Positions 39,798 through 40,128 of a stretch of DNA of 40,128 bases are shown piece after piece. The notes beneath the pieces are model-generated. The model saw only the letters and a program-made list of their open reading frames with translations. It did no database searches and had not been told where the DNA came from. The DNA comes from Candidatus Woesearchaeota archaeon (GTDB lineage: Archaea; Nanobdellota; Nanobdellia; Woesearchaeales; WJKL01), in the NCBI GenBank assembly GCA_019322535.1, contig JAHWIM010000078.1:1-40128 (forward strand). The letters run 5' to 3'. Made by a program: the position numbers and the translations under genes. The stretch's first letter is position 1; every line of letters begins with the position of its first letter.

Positions 39798-40128
39798 ATG
39801 AAAAAAGGGTTAAAAACTAGATTTTGTTTTCTTACAACATTATTTGTTCTGCTTGTTTTGGTGATAAGTGCTTTTGCTTCATCCAGTGATTTAAAATCTA
39901 GCGATAGCTCTGTTTCATTTTTAGATGCCTTAGGCTCATTGTTTACTAAGATATGGAGTTTCTTTAGTAATGGAGGAATAACAGGAGCAGTAATTGCTGA
40001 CCCAACAGACTGCCCTTCTAACTTAATCTCATACTACACCTTTGATGCAGGAGATGCAACAGATGATTACGACGGCAATCATGGAACAGTATATGAAGCA
40101 ATATCAACAACAGGACAAGTAAACAATG
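39798..40128 (+). CDS. LamG-like surface protein, N-terminal part (3' end outside window)
   Basis: The open frame runs off the window after 110 codons. MKKGLKTRFCFLTTLFVLL is a signal peptide with a hydrophobic core to about residue 26 (SAFA). After an aromatic stretch (LFTKIWSFFSNGG) comes ITGAVIADPTDC, sharing ITG.AV with the Cys-rich surface protein at 18901-20001. SYYTFDAGDATDDYDGNHG is the opening of a LamG/concanavalin-like domain, also seen in the large kinase (LYLPMDAG...). A sorting signal may lie in the missing C-terminus. It could be an archaeosortase or glycosylation target; this is inference. Confidence 0.75.
   Translation, partial: MKKGLKTRFCFLTTLFVLLVLVISAFASSSDLKSSDSSVSFLDALGSLFTKIWSFFSNGGITGAVIADPTDCPSNLISYYTFDAGDATDDYDGNHGTVYEAISTTGQVNN

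Noticed and set aside
1..40128. CRISPR arrays, insertion sequences, integrases, att sites, replication origin
   Set aside because: No regularly spaced direct repeats, transposase or integrase motifs, or Orc1/Cdc6-type origin features were seen on either strand.

Overview
The window is AT-rich and compact, and it reads as the chromosome of an archaeon. It carries aRF1, an archaeal histone, aIF5A, L40e, transcription factor S, Taw1, a SEC11-type signal peptidase and an NMD3-like protein. Many genes start 24-28 nt downstream of a TATA element, so they look leaderless. Small genes, a divergent gene repertoire, 'ITG.AV' surface proteins and bacterial-type envelope genes suggest a DPANN lineage (Woesearchaeota/Pacearchaeota-like). 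That placement is inference from content, not from a tree.

Layout. 1-4055: information-processing genes on the plus strand (aRF1 3' part, SprT-like protease, histone, aIF5A, the short L40e gene, site-2 protease, TrmJ-like methyltransferase). 4047-9400: winged-helix protein, PEP synthase, DUF192, Toprim, MEMO1 and HD phosphohydrolase. 9405-14000: a methyl-cycle block with S-adenosylhomocysteine hydrolase, a divergent Lrp/AsnC regulator with an inverted-repeat operator and a structured leader, then an adenosine-kinase-like PfkB protein at the end of an overlapping operon with a PLD lipoprotein and a degenerate Ncs6/Ctu2-like protein. 14046-14217: a probable stand-alone structured RNA with its own promoter and a GC-rich UUCG terminator hairpin. 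14233-20618: membrane Lon-type protease, MetRS-beta-like protein, a DUF460 fragment, signal peptidase-TFS-DUF167 operon, a Cys-rich surface protein and a dTMP-kinase-like protein. 20689-26377: an MtrA-like/ThyA/DUF4346 fusion, a nucleotide-sugar dehydrogenase lacking a standard start codon, Taw1, and a PAS-STAS-like protein.

26436-40128 is dominated by cell-surface polysaccharide and surface-protein functions: GalU-like nucleotidyltransferase, PAP2 phosphatase, initiating sugar-phosphate transferase, Wzz/BY-kinase fusion, GT4 and GT2 glycosyltransferases, methyltransferase, Wzx-like flippase, an exosortase/archaeosortase, a very large Hanks-type kinase with an external LamG domain, and the start of a LamG-like surface protein. 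Together they form most of a bacterial-style Wzx/Wzy export pathway (no Wzy polymerase seen here), joined to protein sorting and two kinds of kinase.

No rRNA, recognisable tRNA, CRISPR array, insertion sequence or integrase was seen. No gene-free stretch exceeds 300 bases; the largest gaps are 14001-14232 (promoters plus putative RNA), 10824-11020 (divergent control region) and 39624-39797 (promoters).
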